A stretch of 64,000 nt of DNA from Mycoplana dimorpha (GCF_003046475.1 NZ_PZZZ01000002.1:558001-622000), one strand, 5' to 3'. Positions 18,852-29,953 are shown, numbered from the stretch's first letter. Program-made: numbers and translations. Notes: a model not told the origin generated them from the sequence alone.

Positions 18852-19113
18852 AAACATGACGCCACGCGTCGGAATGGGAAATCGCACCGCTTCCCAGCCA
18901 GGCATGATGCCGTACCGCCCGGACCGGTTTCGACCCGGTATCAAGCTTCAACTGAAATCGACCATGGACCGGCAAGCGGTTGCCATCATGCGCCGAGCGA
19001 TCGGAGCAGCGTGGATGATCGTCCCCGCATGACGCTGGCACCCTCTCCATGGCGAAGTCACCGGTCCGGCCCGCGACAGCGGCCGCCGGACCGCAGCGGA
19101 TGTAGGGACCAAC

Positions 19114-20703
19114 GTGCAGGAACAGCCAGCAGAACAGGCTCCGACAGCGCAGGCGGCAAGCCTTCGCGACCGCCTGAGATTCGCTGGCGTCGAACCTGCC
19201 CACGGCGAGGTGCTGCGTACCCATCGCCAGACGCTGGAGCGCCATGTCGAGACGGCGCTGCGCGACCTCTTCCAACGCTTCCAGACCTTCCCCGACGCGG
19301 CGCGCAACTTCCAGAGCGAGCGCGCGATCGATCGCCTGCACGACCTGCAGGCCTCCCACTGGAGCGTGCTGACCGATGCACGCTTCGACAGTCTCTATGC
19401 CGAGCGGGTCAAGGTGTTGGCCGATGCGGAAAGCCAGATGGGCCTCGACCCGCGATGGCGCATCTCCGGCCACGCGATCGTGCTGGAGCACGTGATCGGC
19501 GGGCTCATTGAGGAGTACTGGCCGAAGGCGATCCTTCCCGGCGCGCGGAACACGCGCCGCAAGGAACTGGCCGAGCTGATTTCCGCCTTCGTCCGCATCG
19601 CCATGGTCGATGCTGAAATCGGCGTCTCGCTGCGCTTCAACCAACTGCGCCACAATCACCACCGCGCCATGGGCGAACAGCGCCAAGCCGACCGCGGCGC
19701 GCTCGAGGATGTCTTCGGAGAGCTCATCCGCAGCCTTGCCAACCTCGACTTCACCCACAGGACCGGTGGGCAGATGCCCGAAGACTGGCGCGAACTCGCC
19801 GGCACGCTCGACGGGGCGCTTGACGAGGTGCAGCGCGGCCTGGGCGACGTCATCGCGCGGGGGGAGGAGTCCGCCGCGCTGGCGCAGGCCCTTTCGGCCC
19901 AGGCGGAACAGGTGTGCGCGCGCTCGGCGGCGCAGTCGGCTGAGCTGGCCGGTACCGTGTCGACCCTCGAGGAGATCGGCGGGCGGCTGAAGCTGAACCT
20001 GGCCGAAACACGCAAGGCCGAGACCGCCGCACAGGCGACGCGGCAGTCGGCCGAGCAAAGTGGCCGCATCGTCGGCGAGGCGATGTCGGCAATGGCCGAC
20101 ATCGAGGCCTCGGCCGAGAAGATCGGCCAGATCATCGGCGTGATCGACGAGATCGCCTTCCAGACGAACCTGCTTGCGCTCAATGCCGGGATCGAGGCGG
20201 CGCGGGCGGGTGACAGCGGCCGGGGCTTTGCCGTGGTGGCGCAGGAAGTGCGCGCGCTGGCGCAGCGCTCGGCGGATGCGGCGCGGGAGATCAAGCAACT
20301 CGTCACCGGCACCAAGGCGCAGGTAGATGCCGGCGTCGACCGCGTCAATCGCACGCAGGACGCCATCGGCGGCATCGTGCGCCAGGTGGCGGATATCAAT
20401 GATGCGATCGCCGGCATCGTCCAGCAGGGGGCCGAGGAGATCGGCGGGCTCGACGCCGTTGCCGGCGATCTCGGCCGGATCAGCGCCCAGGCCAGGGCCG
20501 ATGCCGAGCTTGCCGGGAACACCGGTCAGTCGGGTGCCGACCTTCATGCCGTCATTGCCGAGCTCGGAAGGACGATCCGGCAGTTTCACATCGGCAATGA
20601 GGCGGTGGCGGGCAGTCCGGCCGGCCGGACAGAAGCGGCGCCACTTGGCCGCCCAGCGACAGCGACGCCCCTGCTTGCCGCCGGCTATGGAGGCGGACGA
20701 TGA
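19114..20703 (+). CDS. icpA: Soluble methyl-accepting chemotaxis protein with protoglobin-like sensor
   Basis: 529 residues from GTG 19114 (AGGGA 6 nt upstream). No transmembrane segment, so a cytoplasmic receptor. Residues about 15-190 look like a globin-coupled sensor (protoglobin/HemAT type), and about 220-480 form the coiled-coil signalling domain with the invariant hairpin tip [46 protein letters not shown]. By eye the residue expected to be the proximal heme histidine (before IGL in HemAT; here [10 protein letters not shown]) is Glu, so heme binding is doubtful. First gene of the che operon, matching icpA of Sinorhizobium meliloti. Confidence 0.88.
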   Translation: MQEQPAEQAPTAQAASLRDRLRFAGVEPAHGEVLRTHRQTLERHVETALRDLFQRFQTFPDAARNFQSERAIDRLHDLQASHWSVLTDARFDSLYAERVKVLADAESQMGLDPRWRISGHAIVLEHVIGGLIEEYWPKAILPGARNTRRKELAELISAFVRIAMVDAEIGVSLRFNQLRHNHHRAMGEQRQADRGALEDVFGELIRSLANLDFTHRTGGQMPEDWRELAGTLDGALDEVQRGLGDVIARGEESAALAQALSAQAEQVCARSAAQSAELAGTVSTLEEIGGRLKLNLAETRKAETAAQATRQSAEQSGRIVGEAMSAMADIEASAEKIGQIIGVIDEIAFQTNLLALNAGIEAARAGDSGRGFAVVAQEVRALAQRSADAAREIKQLVTGTKAQVDAGVDRVNRTQDAIGGIVRQVADINDAIAGIVQQGAEEIGGLDAVAGDLGRISAQARADAELAGNTGQSGADLHAVIAELGRTIRQFHIGNEAVAGSPAGRTEAAPLGRPATATPLLAAGYGGGR

Positions 20704-20818
20704 GCTTGCGTCATGTTTTTTCGACCGAGTCGAGCCGGCGCGGCGGTGCCAGTCGATGTCCGGTCGCATCGGGCCCCCGGACTTCCAACGTGCACAGACG
20801 CAGACAAGGAACACAGTG

Positions 20819-21118
20819 ATGGCGAGCAAGAAGGCGGCTCCGAAAAGCTTGAGCCTGGCACCCGTGCTTGATCTCAACGAGGCGACGGCGCTTCGCGACA
20901 AGCTGATGGCGCTGAAGGGCAGCGACCTGTCGATCGACGCTTCGGCGGTCGAGCGGGTCGGCGCGCTCTGCGCGCAGGTGCTGGTGTCGGCCGCCAGGAA
21001 CTGGGAAGTCGACAAGCGCGCCTTCTCGTTCAGCAGTGCGTCGGAGCCGTTCCTCAAGACGATGCAACTCATCGGCGTCGACATCGAACACCTGCTGGCC
21101 AAGGAGACTCAGCGATGA
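20819..21118 (+). CDS. cheS: STAS-domain protein CheS
   Basis: 99 residues from ATG 20819 (AAGGA 8 nt upstream). A single STAS-like domain (LAPVLDLNEATALRDKLMALKGSDLSIDASAVERVGALCAQVLVSAARNWEVDKRAFSFSSASEPFLKTMQLIG). In S. meliloti the protein in this position binds CheA and speeds dephosphorylation of the sink regulator CheY1, replacing CheZ. Its stop overlaps the cheY1 start (ATGA). Name given by synteny and fold. Confidence 0.85.
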   Translation: MASKKAAPKSLSLAPVLDLNEATALRDKLMALKGSDLSIDASAVERVGALCAQVLVSAARNWEVDKRAFSFSSASEPFLKTMQLIGVDIEHLLAKETQR

Positions 21119-21480
21119 AGAAGAAGGTGCTTACCGTGGATGATTCACGGACGATCCGGAACATGCTTCTGGTGACGCTCAACAATGCCGGGTTCGAGAC
21201 GATCCAGGCGGAGGACGGCGTCGCCGGGCTGGAGGTCCTGGAGGAGGCAAACCCGGACGTGATCGTCACCGACATCAACATGCCCCGCCTCGACGGCTTC
21301 GGCTTCATCGAGGGCGTGCGCCGCAATGAGAAGTATCGCGCCGTTCCGATCCTCGTGCTGACCACCGAAAGCGACGCCGAAAAGAAAAACCGCGCCCGCC
21401 AGGCCGGCGCGACCGGCTGGATCGTCAAGCCGTTCGATCCCACCAAACTGATCGATGCAATCGAGCGCGTAACCGCCTAA
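21115..21480 (+). CDS. cheY1: Chemotaxis response regulator CheY1 (phosphate sink)
   Basis: 121 residues, single receiver domain. Acidic pair D9-D10, phosphoacceptor Asp53 (VTDINMPRLDG), Thr in VLTTESD, and Lys in GWIVKPFDP. In rhizobia the first CheY drains phosphate from CheA and CheY2 rather than controlling the motor. Overlaps cheS upstream, and cheA follows after 16 bp. Confidence 0.93.
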   Translation: MKKKVLTVDDSRTIRNMLLVTLNNAGFETIQAEDGVAGLEVLEEANPDVIVTDINMPRLDGFGFIEGVRRNEKYRAVPILVLTTESDAEKKNRARQAGATGWIVKPFDPTKLIDAIERVTA

Positions 21481-21496
21481 ATCGAGGTTCTTCCCG

Positions 21497-23776
21497 ATGG
21501 ACATGAACGAGATCAAGGAAATCTTCTTCCAGGAGTGCGAGGAGCAGCTCGCCGAACTGGAATCCGGTCTCTTGAAGCTGAACGACGGCGATCGCGACCC
21601 GGAGACGGTCAACGCCGTGTTCCGCGCGGTGCATTCGATCAAGGGCGGCGCCGGCGCGTTCGGCCTGGATGATCTGGTGTCTTTCGCGCATGTCTTCGAG
21701 ACCACGCTTGATTGCGTTCGATCCAACAAGCTCGAGCCGAACCAGGATGTGCTGAAGGTCATGCTGAAGTCGGCCGACGTGCTGGCCGATCTGACCAATG
21801 CTGCCCGCGACGGCGGCAGCGTCGACGAGGCGCGCAGCAAGCAGCTGATCCGGGAACTGGAAGCGCTGGCTAACGGCGAAATGTCCGCCGCCGCCGAAGC
21901 TCCGGTCGCCCGCGCCGCGCCAGTGGCGGCGCCGGTTCCGGCTGCCACCCCGGCGGTCAACGATGAAGGCTTTCAGCCGATACCGTTTTCGTTCGACGAT
22001 TTCGGCGATGAGGAGCAGCCGGCCGAATCTGGCGTGCCGACCTACGAAATCCTCTTCCGGCCCAAGAGCGAGCTCTACGCCAAGGGCAACGAGGCGTCCC
22101 TTCTGCTGCGCGATCTTTCACGTCTCGGCGAAATGAGCATCCATTGCGACACGGACGCCCTGCCGCTGCTTGAGGACATGAACCCGGAGGAGGCCTACTT
22201 CGCCTGGAAGATCTCCATCACGACCGACAAGGGCGAGGATGGGATTCGGTCGGTGTTCGAATTCGCCGAGTGGGACTGTGACCTCGAGATCCGCGCCGTC
22301 GAGAAAAAGAGCGAAGCGGGCGTGGAGGCGCAGGACGAACTGCCGATGCAACCCGTCCCGTTCGACCTTTCGATTCTCGACGAGCCGACGGACGTGATCG
22401 TCAGCGAGCCCGAGCCGGTCTCGCCTGCATCCGCTGCGGACTTCGGGAGCAACGTCGTGCCGATGGCCGGTGCCGGGCGCGACGAGGCTCCGGCAAGCGA
22501 GCAAAGGGCAGCTGTCGCACAGCCGGCCGCCGGGCCCGCGGCAGCATCCGCCGCATCATCGGCAGCGGCTGCGCCGACCATACGCGTCGATCTCGATCGG
22601 GTCGACCGGCTGATCAATCTCGTGGGCGAGCTGGTCATCAATCAGGCGATGCTGTCGCAGAGCGTGATCGAGAACGACAACAACGGCCTGTCCTCGATCA
22701 ACATGGGGCTCGACGAGTTGCAGCAGCTGACGCGCGAGATCCAGGACTCGGTCATGGCGATCCGCGCGCAGCCCGTGAAGCCGGTGTTCCAGCGCATGTC
22801 GCGCATCGTCCGCGAGATCGCCGACGCCACCGGCAAGTCCGTCCGGCTCGTCACGGAAGGCGAGAACACGGAGGTCGACAAGACGGTCATCGACAAGCTG
22901 GCCGAACCGCTGACCCACATGATCCGCAACGCCGTCGACCACGGTCTCGAGCCACCGGAGAAGCGCCAGGCGGCCGGCAAGAACCCGGAAGGCACCGTTC
23001 GCCTGACGGCCAAGCACCGCTCGGGCCGGATCGTCATCGAACTGGCCGACGACGGCGGCGGCATCAACCGCGAGAAGGTCCGCCAGAAGGCAATCGACAA
23101 CGATCTGATTGCGCCGGATGCCAATCTGTCGGATGAGGAGATCGACAACCTGATCTTCCATGCCGGCTTCTCGACGGCCGACAAGATCTCGGACATCTCC
23201 GGCCGCGGCGTCGGCATGGACGTGGTCAAGCGGTCGATCCAGGCGCTCGGCGGCCGCATCTCGATCTCGTCCCGCCCCGGTCAGGGGTCGGTGTTCACCA
23301 TGAGCCTGCCGCTGACGCTGGCCGTGCTCGACGGCATGGTCGTCACCGTCGCCGGCCAGACGCTGGTGGTGCCGCTGACGGCGATCGTCGAGACGCTGCA
23401 GCCGGAAGCCTCGGCCATCCATTCCTTCGGTGCCAGCCAGCGCCTGATCTCGATCCGCAACTCCTTCTGCCCGCTCGTGGACGTCGGGCGGATCCTGAAT
23501 TTCCGTGCCACGCAGGCCAATCCCGTCGAGGGCGTCGCCCTCTTGGTCGAATCCGAAGGCGGCGGCCAGCGGGCGTTGATGGTCGATGCGATCCAGGGCC
23601 AGCGGCAGGTCGTCATCAAGAGCCTGGAGGCCAACTACACGCACGTACCCGGCATCGCCGCGGCGACGATTCTCGGTGATGGGCGCGTGGCGCTCATCCT
23701 CGACGTCGATGCGGTCGTCGCCGCTTCACGCGGGCAATCCCTGAAACAGGAAATCTCGCTTGCAGCGACTGGATGA
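21497..23776 (+). CDS. cheA: Chemotaxis histidine kinase CheA
   Basis: 759 residues. P1/HPt domain with the phosphorylated His46 ([15 protein letters not shown]); an Ala/Pro/Glu-rich region with a P2-like docking section (about 130-350); the dimerisation helix pair from about 362 ([25 protein letters not shown]); the HATPase domain with N box [17 protein letters not shown] (about 474), G1 ADDGGGI (about 516) and G2 [10 protein letters not shown] (about 570); and the C-terminal CheW-like domain. It autophosphorylates under receptor control and donates phosphate to CheY1, CheY2 and CheB. Confidence 0.96.
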   Translation: MDMNEIKEIFFQECEEQLAELESGLLKLNDGDRDPETVNAVFRAVHSIKGGAGAFGLDDLVSFAHVFETTLDCVRSNKLEPNQDVLKVMLKSADVLADLTNAARDGGSVDEARSKQLIRELEALANGEMSAAAEAPVARAAPVAAPVPAATPAVNDEGFQPIPFSFDDFGDEEQPAESGVPTYEILFRPKSELYAKGNEASLLLRDLSRLGEMSIHCDTDALPLLEDMNPEEAYFAWKISITTDKGEDGIRSVFEFAEWDCDLEIRAVEKKSEAGVEAQDELPMQPVPFDLSILDEPTDVIVSEPEPVSPASAADFGSNVVPMAGAGRDEAPASEQRAAVAQPAAGPAAASAASSAAAAPTIRVDLDRVDRLINLVGELVINQAMLSQSVIENDNNGLSSINMGLDELQQLTREIQDSVMAIRAQPVKPVFQRMSRIVREIADATGKSVRLVTEGENTEVDKTVIDKLAEPLTHMIRNAVDHGLEPPEKRQAAGKNPEGTVRLTAKHRSGRIVIELADDGGGINREKVRQKAIDNDLIAPDANLSDEEIDNLIFHAGFSTADKISDISGRGVGMDVVKRSIQALGGRISISSRPGQGSVFTMSLPLTLAVLDGMVVTVAGQTLVVPLTAIVETLQPEASAIHSFGASQRLISIRNSFCPLVDVGRILNFRATQANPVEGVALLVESEGGGQRALMVDAIQGQRQVVIKSLEANYTHVPGIAAATILGDGRVALILDVDAVVAASRGQSLKQEISLAATG

Positions 23777-23780
23777 CGAG

Positions 23781-24245
23781 ATGACAAACAAAGCCAAGAC
23801 CTTTGCCGAGGGCCGCGAGATCATCGCCTTCCGGATCGGCGATCAGGAGTTCTGCGTCGACATCATGTCGGTGCGGGAGATCCGTGGCTGGACGCCCGCC
23901 ACCGCCATGCCGCATGCGCCACACTATGTGCTCGGCGTCATCAATCTGCGCGGCGCGGTCTTGCCGATCGTCGATCTCTCGCTGCGGCTCGGCATGAAGG
24001 CTGCCGAACCGACGATGCGGCACGTCATCATCGTCGCACAGGTCGGCGCCAAAACCGCCGGCCTGCTCGTCGATGCCGTGTCGGACATCCTCACCGTCAC
24101 CGACGCCAACCTGCAGCCGACACCCGACATCGCCAGTGACCTGGAGAAGAACTACGCCCGCGGCATTCTCGCGATCGAAGGGCGCATGATCTGCATGATC
24201 GAGCTCGAGGCGCTGTTCCCGCAGATCGAAAGCGAGGCGGCATGA
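23781..24245 (+). CDS. cheW: Chemotaxis coupling protein CheW
   Basis: 154 residues from ATG 23781; the TTG earlier in frame has no support. A single CheW/SH3-like domain ([25 protein letters not shown]...[25 protein letters not shown]). It links receptors to CheA. Overlaps cheR by ATGA. Confidence 0.95.
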   Translation: MTNKAKTFAEGREIIAFRIGDQEFCVDIMSVREIRGWTPATAMPHAPHYVLGVINLRGAVLPIVDLSLRLGMKAAEPTMRHVIIVAQVGAKTAGLLVDAVSDILTVTDANLQPTPDIASDLEKNYARGILAIEGRMICMIELEALFPQIESEAA

Positions 24246-25144
24246 CCGTGTCGATGGCCTTCGATCCCAGGCTGCCTCCGGACGAGTGTCTGGCAAGCGG
24301 GGAATTTCCGCTGACCCGCCGCGACCTCTCGGAAATCGCCGCGATGATCTACGCCGATGCCGGAATCTACCTCAACGAGACCAAGGCCTCGCTCGTCTAT
24401 TCGCGCCTATCGAAGCACATCCGCAGCCTCGGCCTCAAGGGCTTCCGGGAGTATTGTGCGCTCGTCTCATCGCCGGCCGGTGCGCAGGCACGTCGCGAGA
24501 TGCTGTCGCACCTGACGACGAACTTCACCCGCTTCTTCCGAGAGAACCACCACTTCGAGCACTTGAAGACGGAGGTTCTTCCCGAACTGATCGCGCGGGC
24601 CAAGGCCGGCGGCCGGGTGCGCATCTGGTCGGCGGCCTGTTCGGACGGGCAGGAGCCTTATTCGATCGCGCTCACCGTACTGTCGATGCTGCCGAACGCC
24701 AGCGACTACGACTTCCGCATCCTGGCCACCGACATCGACCCGAAGATCCTCGCCCAGGCCCGTGCCGGAGCCTACGATGCCACGGCGCTGGAGACGGTGA
24801 CACCGGCAATCCGGAACCAGTACTTCCGCGAGGTCGATATCGACGGTCGCCGGAGATGGCAGGTCGACGAGCGGGTAAAGCGGCTGATCACCTACAACGA
24901 GCTGAACCTGATCGCGCAATGGCCGTTCAAGGGGCCGTTTGACGCCATCTTCTGCCGCAACGTCGTGATCTACTTCGACGAGCCGACGCAGATGAAGATC
25001 TGGTCCCGGTTTGCCGGCATGCTGACCGCGGGCGGCTACCTGTACATCGGCCATTCCGAGCGGGTATCCGGCGAGGCCAAGGCCAGCTTCGACAATACCG
25101 GCATCACCACCTATCGATACAACGGCAAGGAGAGACGCGCATGA
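24242..25144 (+). CDS. cheR: Chemotaxis protein methyltransferase CheR
   Basis: 300 residues. N-terminal helical domain ([19 protein letters not shown]), then the SAM-binding methyltransferase domain with [37 protein letters not shown] (the CheR SAM motif), [17 protein letters not shown] and [17 protein letters not shown]. It methylates glutamates on receptors for adaptation. Overlaps cheW and cheB by 4 bp each. Confidence 0.95.
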   Translation: MTVSMAFDPRLPPDECLASGEFPLTRRDLSEIAAMIYADAGIYLNETKASLVYSRLSKHIRSLGLKGFREYCALVSSPAGAQARREMLSHLTTNFTRFFRENHHFEHLKTEVLPELIARAKAGGRVRIWSAACSDGQEPYSIALTVLSMLPNASDYDFRILATDIDPKILAQARAGAYDATALETVTPAIRNQYFREVDIDGRRRWQVDERVKRLITYNELNLIAQWPFKGPFDAIFCRNVVIYFDEPTQMKIWSRFAGMLTAGGYLYIGHSERVSGEAKASFDNTGITTYRYNGKERRA

Positions 25145-26211
25145 CCGCACCCGCACGCGTACTTGTCGTCGACGACTCGCCCACCATGCGCGGACTGATC
25201 ACGGCCGTCCTCAACGCGGATCCGGACGTAAACGTCGTCGGCCAGGCCGGCGACGCCATGGAGGCGCGCAACGCTATCAAGCAGCTCGATCCGGACGTCG
25301 TCACCCTCGACATCGAAATGCCGAACATGAACGGGCTGGAGTTCCTCGACAAGATCATGCGGCTGCGCCCGATGCCGGTGATCATGGTTTCGACGCTGAC
25401 TCATCGCGGCGCCGATGCGAGCCTGGCGGCGCTCGAGATCGGCGCCTTCGACTGCGTCGGAAAGCCCCAGCCGGGCGACAGCCGCCCATTCGCTGACCTG
25501 GCCGAAAAGGTGAAGGCCGCAGCGCGCTCGCAGCGCCGCCACCTGCGGCCGGAGCCGCCTGCACCACTGGCCCCGGCCGCGAACGTGAATGCGCCGGGCG
25601 CATATCGGCCCGGCCGGAAGGTCGTGGCGATCGGCGCCTCCACCGGCGGCGTCGAGGCCCTGATCACGGTGCTGCAGAAGTTCCCGGTCAACTGCCCGCC
25701 GACCGTGATCACCCAGCATATGCCGCCGAGCTTCACCAAGAGCTTCGCCGAGCGTCTCAACCGGCTGTGCGCTCCCCGGGTCGAGGAAGCGGTGGACGGC
25801 GCCCGGCTGGAAATCGGCAGGATCTATCTGGCACCCGGCGGAGACCGTCACCTGCAGATCGCCAATGCGTCGGCCCCGTGCTGTCGGCTGGTGGAGCGCG
25901 ATCCGGTCAACGGCCACCGGCCGTCGGTCGATGTGCTGTTCGATTCGGTTGCCGAGCTTGCCGGCCGCAACGCCGTGGGCGTCATCCTGACCGGGATGGG
26001 ACGCGATGGCGCGGCAGGGCTATTGAAGATGCGACACGCCGGTGCGCACACCATCGGCCAGAACGAAAAGACATGTGTCGTATATGGGATGCCGAGAGTG
26101 GCATATGAGTTGGGCGCCGTGGAGCATCAGCTTCCGCTCGCGTCCATCGGGGAGGAAATCCTGAAGAACACCGCGGCCGCAGGGAAGGAAGCGAACAATG
26201 TCTATCGCTGA
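25141..26211 (+). CDS. cheB: Chemotaxis response regulator methylesterase CheB
   Basis: 356 residues. Receiver domain (1-120) with phosphoacceptor Asp57 in [11 protein letters not shown]; a Pro/Ala linker; C-terminal methylesterase with the Ser of [11 protein letters not shown] (about 166), the His of ITQHMPPSF (about 193) and the Asp of [12 protein letters not shown]. It removes receptor methyl groups. The 3' end overlaps cheY2 by 14 bp. Confidence 0.95.
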   Translation: MTAPARVLVVDDSPTMRGLITAVLNADPDVNVVGQAGDAMEARNAIKQLDPDVVTLDIEMPNMNGLEFLDKIMRLRPMPVIMVSTLTHRGADASLAALEIGAFDCVGKPQPGDSRPFADLAEKVKAAARSQRRHLRPEPPAPLAPAANVNAPGAYRPGRKVVAIGASTGGVEALITVLQKFPVNCPPTVITQHMPPSFTKSFAERLNRLCAPRVEEAVDGARLEIGRIYLAPGGDRHLQIANASAPCCRLVERDPVNGHRPSVDVLFDSVAELAGRNAVGVILTGMGRDGAAGLLKMRHAGAHTIGQNEKTCVVYGMPRVAYELGAVEHQLPLASIGEEILKNTAAAGKEANNVYR

Positions 26212-26587
26212 GAAAATCAAGGTACTAATCGTCGACGACCAGGTCACCAGCCGCCTGCTGCTCGGCGACGCGTTGCAACAGCTTGGCTTCAAGCAGATCA
26301 CCGCGGCCGGCGACGGCGAGCAGGGCATGAAGATCATGACCCAGCAGCCGCACCACCTAGTGATCTCCGACTTCAACATGCCGAAGATGGACGGGCTGGT
26401 GTTCCTCCAGCACGTTCGCGCCAATCCGGCGACGAAGAAGGCGGCCTTCATCATCCTCACGGCCCAGGGCGATCGGGCGCTGGTGCAGAAGGCGGCGGCG
26501 CTCGGCGCCAACAACGTGCTGGCCAAGCCCTTCACCATCGAAAAGATGAAGGCGGCGATCGAAGCCGTGTTCGGGGCCCTGAAATGA
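26198..26587 (+). CDS. cheY2: Chemotaxis response regulator CheY2 (motor-binding)
   Basis: 129 residues. Receiver domain with Asp pair DD at 13-14, phosphoacceptor Asp58 ([12 protein letters not shown]), Thr in FIILTAQGD, and Lys in [11 protein letters not shown]. In S. meliloti phosphorylated CheY2 slows the unidirectional flagellar motor, and it passes phosphate back to CheA and on to CheY1. Overlaps cheB and cheD. Confidence 0.94.
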   Translation: MSIAEKIKVLIVDDQVTSRLLLGDALQQLGFKQITAAGDGEQGMKIMTQQPHHLVISDFNMPKMDGLVFLQHVRANPATKKAAFIILTAQGDRALVQKAAALGANNVLAKPFTIEKMKAAIEAVFGALK

Positions 26588-27138
26588 CCAGTGATGCCGG
26601 GATGCGTCGCATCCACGTGATCCAGGGCGAGTACAAGGTGGTGAGCGGTCCGGACGTCGTGCTGACGACGATTCTGGGGTCCTGCGTCGCCGCCTGCATG
26701 CGTGACCCAGTCACCGGTGTCGGCGGCATGAACCATTTCCTTCTGCCGGGTTCGGCCGAGGCGATGGCATCCGGCGGCGACGCAACCCGCTACGGGGTGC
26801 ACCTGATGGAACTGCTGATCAACGGCCTGCTGAAGCAGGGCGCGCGCCGCGACCGGCTCGAGGCCAAGATCTTCGGGGGCGCCCGGACGATCGCTCGCTT
26901 TTCAAACGTGGGTGAGCAGAACGCCCAGTTCGCGCGGCAGTTCCTGACCGACGAGGGCATCAGGATCGTCGGGGAGAGCACCGGCGGCGAGCATGGCCGC
27001 AAGCTGGAGTTCTGGCCGTCGACGGGGCGGGCCCGCCAGTACGCTTTGACCGGGGCCGAAGCGCAGCGCGCCGTCGCGCTGGAGCAGCGGCCGATCCCGG
27101 CACCGAAGCCCGCCGAAAGCGCGATCGAATTCTTCTGA
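26584..27138 (+). CDS. cheD: Chemoreceptor glutamine deamidase CheD
   Basis: 184 residues. The catalytic Cys34 ([15 protein letters not shown]) and His51 ([10 protein letters not shown]) of the CheD fold are present, plus KIFGGARTI and NVGEQNAQF. It deamidates receptor glutamines. The C-terminal 30 residues are a Pro/Ala tail. Overlaps cheY2 by ATGA. Confidence 0.94.
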   Translation: MTSDAGMRRIHVIQGEYKVVSGPDVVLTTILGSCVAACMRDPVTGVGGMNHFLLPGSAEAMASGGDATRYGVHLMELLINGLLKQGARRDRLEAKIFGGARTIARFSNVGEQNAQFARQFLTDEGIRIVGESTGGEHGRKLEFWPSTGRARQYALTGAEAQRAVALEQRPIPAPKPAESAIEFF

Positions 27139-27166
27139 GGGCGGCAGCGGCTTCGGAAACACAGAA

Positions 27167-27616
27167 ATGAACCAGCCGCAGGCAGGGCCCGGCTTGGCCG
27201 CAACGGCCGAAGATGGAGACGAAATGAAAGCCGAGTACCTGAGTGAAGCGTCTGACAGGGCGGAGTCCCTTCCGGCCGTGCTGATGCGGGTGGTTTCCGA
27301 GCTCCACGACGTTGCCATTCTGATCGAACGGGTCGAACCGCAGCTGGTCGCCCTCCACCCGGAGGACGGGCCGAACTCGGCCGAGCGCATGAGAGTGCTG
27401 CAAGGGCTCGACCTCGCGGTGCAGAAGGCCCGCGGCCTGGCTGACTTCATCGGTGAGATCACGTCCGACATGCCCGAAGGCTGGGCGGTCGACGTCACGA
27501 CTGCGCTGAACCTGGTTAAGCTCGCCGACATGCAACAGGCGTTGGCCGACGGCGGATGCCGCGACGACCATTCGCAGCCGCTCTCCGTCGCCTCGGGGGA
27601 TTTCGAGGCCTTCTGA
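27167..27616 (+). CDS. cheT: Chemotaxis operon protein CheT
   Basis: 149 residues, mostly helical and acidic (SELHDVAILIERVEPQL...ALDLAVQKARGLADFIGEITSDMP). In the position of cheT in S. meliloti. No enzymatic motif. The internal segment VSELHDVAILIERVEPQL faintly recalls CheZ-type helices, but I would not claim phosphatase function from this. Last gene of the che operon, followed by a terminator-like hairpin. Confidence 0.75.
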   Translation: MNQPQAGPGLAATAEDGDEMKAEYLSEASDRAESLPAVLMRVVSELHDVAILIERVEPQLVALHPEDGPNSAERMRVLQGLDLAVQKARGLADFIGEITSDMPEGWAVDVTTALNLVKLADMQQALADGGCRDDHSQPLSVASGDFEAF

Positions 27617-27643
27617 TTCGGCACCCCAGCGCATCGACCGCAA

Positions 27644-27676
27644 GTGCATCGATCTCCAAGCGATGCACCGACTTTT
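27644..27676 (+). terminator. Terminator-like hairpin after cheT
   Basis: Perfect 8-bp stem GTGCATCG (27644-27651) with CGATGCAC (27661-27668), 9-nt loop, then CGACTTTT. The T-run is short, so it may be a weak terminator. The rest of the 27617-27952 gap shows no gene and presumably carries the fliF promoter, which I could not define. Confidence 0.55.
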
Positions 27677-27952
27677 GGCGCGATCAAACCCAATCAGTTG
27701 AAAACGCTCGCTAAAAACCAATCTCACGTTGCGTCAGGCAGATCGCGCGCACTTTCCCAGGCTGCAATTCCGCGAAACGTTCGCGCAAGTTTCGCCGTCT
27801 AGCTTGCCGGGCGGGTCGGTCTGACCTGCGTAATTCTTGGGGCTGAAGGGGCCGATGGCTGTGGCACCTTTCCGGGATTGGGCAATTTAAACTGATCGGG
27901 CGTTGCCATTTCATGGCCGTTGGCAGCCCGGGAAAGTTCGTGCGGGAACAGA

Positions 27953-29635
27953 ATGAATCTGTTGGAACAGCTAAAGGGTATGGCCAGGAACCTGGCTTCG
28001 CTGGGGCAGGCGAAGTTGGCAATCCTGGCCGGTGCAGGGGTCGTCACCGTCGGGCTGGTGCTTGCCGCCGCCCTGTTTGTCAACAAGCCCGCCTACGAGA
28101 CCCTGTATGTCGGCCTGGAAAGCTCCGACGTCAATCAGATCAGCATCGCGCTGGCGGAAGCCAACATCGATTTCTCGACCGGGGCGGATGGTGCGAGCAT
28201 CCAGGTTCCCGTCGGCGATACCGGCAAGGCGCGGCTCTACCTTGCCGAACGCGGCCTGCCGAGCAGTTCCAATGCCGGCTACGAGCTGTTCGACAAGGTC
28301 GGATCGCTGGGCCTGACGTCCTTCATGCAGGAAGTCACCCGGGTGCGGGCCCTGGAAGGCGAAATTGCCCGCACGATCCAGCAAATCAACGGGATTGCCG
28401 CTGCGCGCGTCCACATCGTCATGCCGGACCGGGGTAATTTCCGCAAGGCGCAGCAGGCGCCCACGGCTTCGGTGATGATCCGCGCCAGCAGCACGGCCGG
28501 CCGCAAGGCCGCCGCCTCCATCCGACACCTCGTCGCAGCCTCGGTCCCTGGTCTCGAAGCCGAGCACGTGACGATCCTCGATTCCGCCGGCCAGCTGCTC
28601 GCCTCGGGCGACGACGCGGACAACAACTCGCTCAACCGCTCGCTCAACATCGTCCAGTCCGTCCAGGAGGACATCGAGCGAAACATTGAAAAGGCGCTGG
28701 CGCCGTTCCTCGGCATGGACAACTTCCGGACCAGCGCCATGGTGGCCCTCAACACCGACTCCCAGCAGACCCAGGAGACCGTCTACGATCCGGAATCGCG
28801 CGTCGAGCGTTCGGTACGGGTGACGCGGGAAAGCCAGAAATCGAACCAGAGCACGCTGCAGAAGCCTGCGACGGTCGAACAGAACATTCCGCAGGGCGGC
28901 CCCGAGGCGGGGGTAGGTCCGCAATCGAGCGACGAAGCGGACAAAAAGGAAGAGCAGACCAACTACGAGATCAACAGCAAGACGGTCGCCACTGTCCGCA
29001 ACAGCTACCAGATCGAGCGCCTCTCGGTCGCCGTTGTCATCAACCAGGGACGGCTTGCCGCACTGGTCGGCGAACCGGCGGACCAGGCCAAGATCGATGC
29101 CTACCTGGCCGAGATGCAGAAGATCGTCACGTCCGCCGCTGGCCTCGATCCGCAGCGTGGCGACGTCGCGACGCTCACGGCCATGACCTTCCTCGACCAC
29201 CAGCTGCTCGACGAGGCCGTTCCGGGGCCGGGCGTACTGGAGACGCTTACACGCAATCTGTCGACGATCATCAACGCGCTTGCATTCGTCGCCGTCGCCT
29301 TCCTGGTCGTCTGGTTCGGGTTCCGTCCGGTGGTCCGCTCCATCGCGGGTGGCAATGCGACAGCCCTGGAAGCCGACTCGGCCGGCCTCGAGCTGCCCGA
29401 CTTCTCTCCGGCCGTCGGCGTGGGCGCTGGCAGCGGCGCGCTGATGGATGGCTTCGGCTCGGACTTCGGCTTCGACAGCACGGACGATCTCCTCAGCGCC
29501 GGCGACGACAGCGAGAGCGTCTTCAACCGCCGCGTCAAGGAAGGGCCGGAGCGGCGTCTGGCCCGAATGGTCGAGATCAGCGAGGAGCGTGCGGCCAAGA
29601 TCCTGCGCAAGTGGGCCGAAACACAGGCCGCCTGA
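27953..29635 (+). CDS. fliF: Flagellar MS-ring protein FliF
   Basis: 560 residues from ATG 27953 (GGGAA 10 nt upstream). N-terminal transmembrane helix (about 22-43), ring-building domains (YETLYVGLESSDVNQISIALAEANIDF...VTRVRALEGEIARTIQQINGIAAARVHIVMP), a Gln/Ser-rich disordered region near 300-345, a second transmembrane helix (about 440-460, IINALAFVAVAFLVVWFGF), and the C-terminal FliG-binding tail (RRLARMVEISEERAAKILRKW). It forms the basal-body MS ring in the inner membrane. Confidence 0.95.
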   Translation: MNLLEQLKGMARNLASLGQAKLAILAGAGVVTVGLVLAAALFVNKPAYETLYVGLESSDVNQISIALAEANIDFSTGADGASIQVPVGDTGKARLYLAERGLPSSSNAGYELFDKVGSLGLTSFMQEVTRVRALEGEIARTIQQINGIAAARVHIVMPDRGNFRKAQQAPTASVMIRASSTAGRKAAASIRHLVAASVPGLEAEHVTILDSAGQLLASGDDADNNSLNRSLNIVQSVQEDIERNIEKALAPFLGMDNFRTSAMVALNTDSQQTQETVYDPESRVERSVRVTRESQKSNQSTLQKPATVEQNIPQGGPEAGVGPQSSDEADKKEEQTNYEINSKTVATVRNSYQIERLSVAVVINQGRLAALVGEPADQAKIDAYLAEMQKIVTSAAGLDPQRGDVATLTAMTFLDHQLLDEAVPGPGVLETLTRNLSTIINALAFVAVAFLVVWFGFRPVVRSIAGGNATALEADSAGLELPDFSPAVGVGAGSGALMDGFGSDFGFDSTDDLLSAGDDSESVFNRRVKEGPERRLARMVEISEERAAKILRKWAETQAA

Positions 29636-29848
29636 TCGCCAGCCAATCCTCGATTATGGCCCCGCCGCACTGGCCGGGCATCTGCTTGAGCGCAACAGGG
29701 TGTTCTCAGCCCGCTCAATCGGCCGGTCTGGCAGGTAGGCAGAGCGCTTTTCTTGCGGACTGTGACTCAAAAGAAACGATTTCAGGGTGCCGGATGGGCA
29801 GAGTATGTCACATGCCGGTAATTTTTCCGCCGGGACCCCACCTCCGTG

Positions 29849-29879
29849 AAAAAAAATGCACGCGGTGACGAAAGCGTGC
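29849..29879 (-). terminator. Intrinsic terminator with U8 tail (minus strand)
   Basis: GCACGC/GCGTGC stem with a 10-nt loop, followed on the minus strand by A and eight T. It is not a plus-strand terminator, since GGCAAACC follows there. The region 29636-29848 shows nothing else. Confidence 0.65.
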
Positions 29880-29930
29880 GGCAAACCGAAGAGCACGATC
29901 GGCCGAACACAAGGCGGTGGCCGATCGGTT
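29849..29930 (-). ncRNA. Candidate small RNA antisense-oriented between fliF and visN
   Basis: On the minus strand a 9-bp stem (29919-29927 with 29896-29904) is followed by a spacer and a 6-bp GC stem (29874-29879 with 29858-29863), then A and eight T (complement of 29849-29856), which is a good intrinsic terminator. No coding gene on this strand feeds it. The 5' end is unknown, and a TTAA-N7-TTAA box lies just upstream (29954-29968). It could be an independent sRNA or a short transcript divergent from visN. Confidence 0.45.
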
Positions 29931-29953
29931 CGCCAGTTCCTGAAACGCAATTC

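Noticed and set aside
18844-21102. 752-codon minus-strand frame opposite icpA and cheS
   Set aside because: Antisense shadow; no domain, and icpA/cheS are clear on the plus strand.
27866-27892. Sigma-54 promoter (TGGCAC) before fliF
   Set aside because: No TTGC element at the required distance from the GG.
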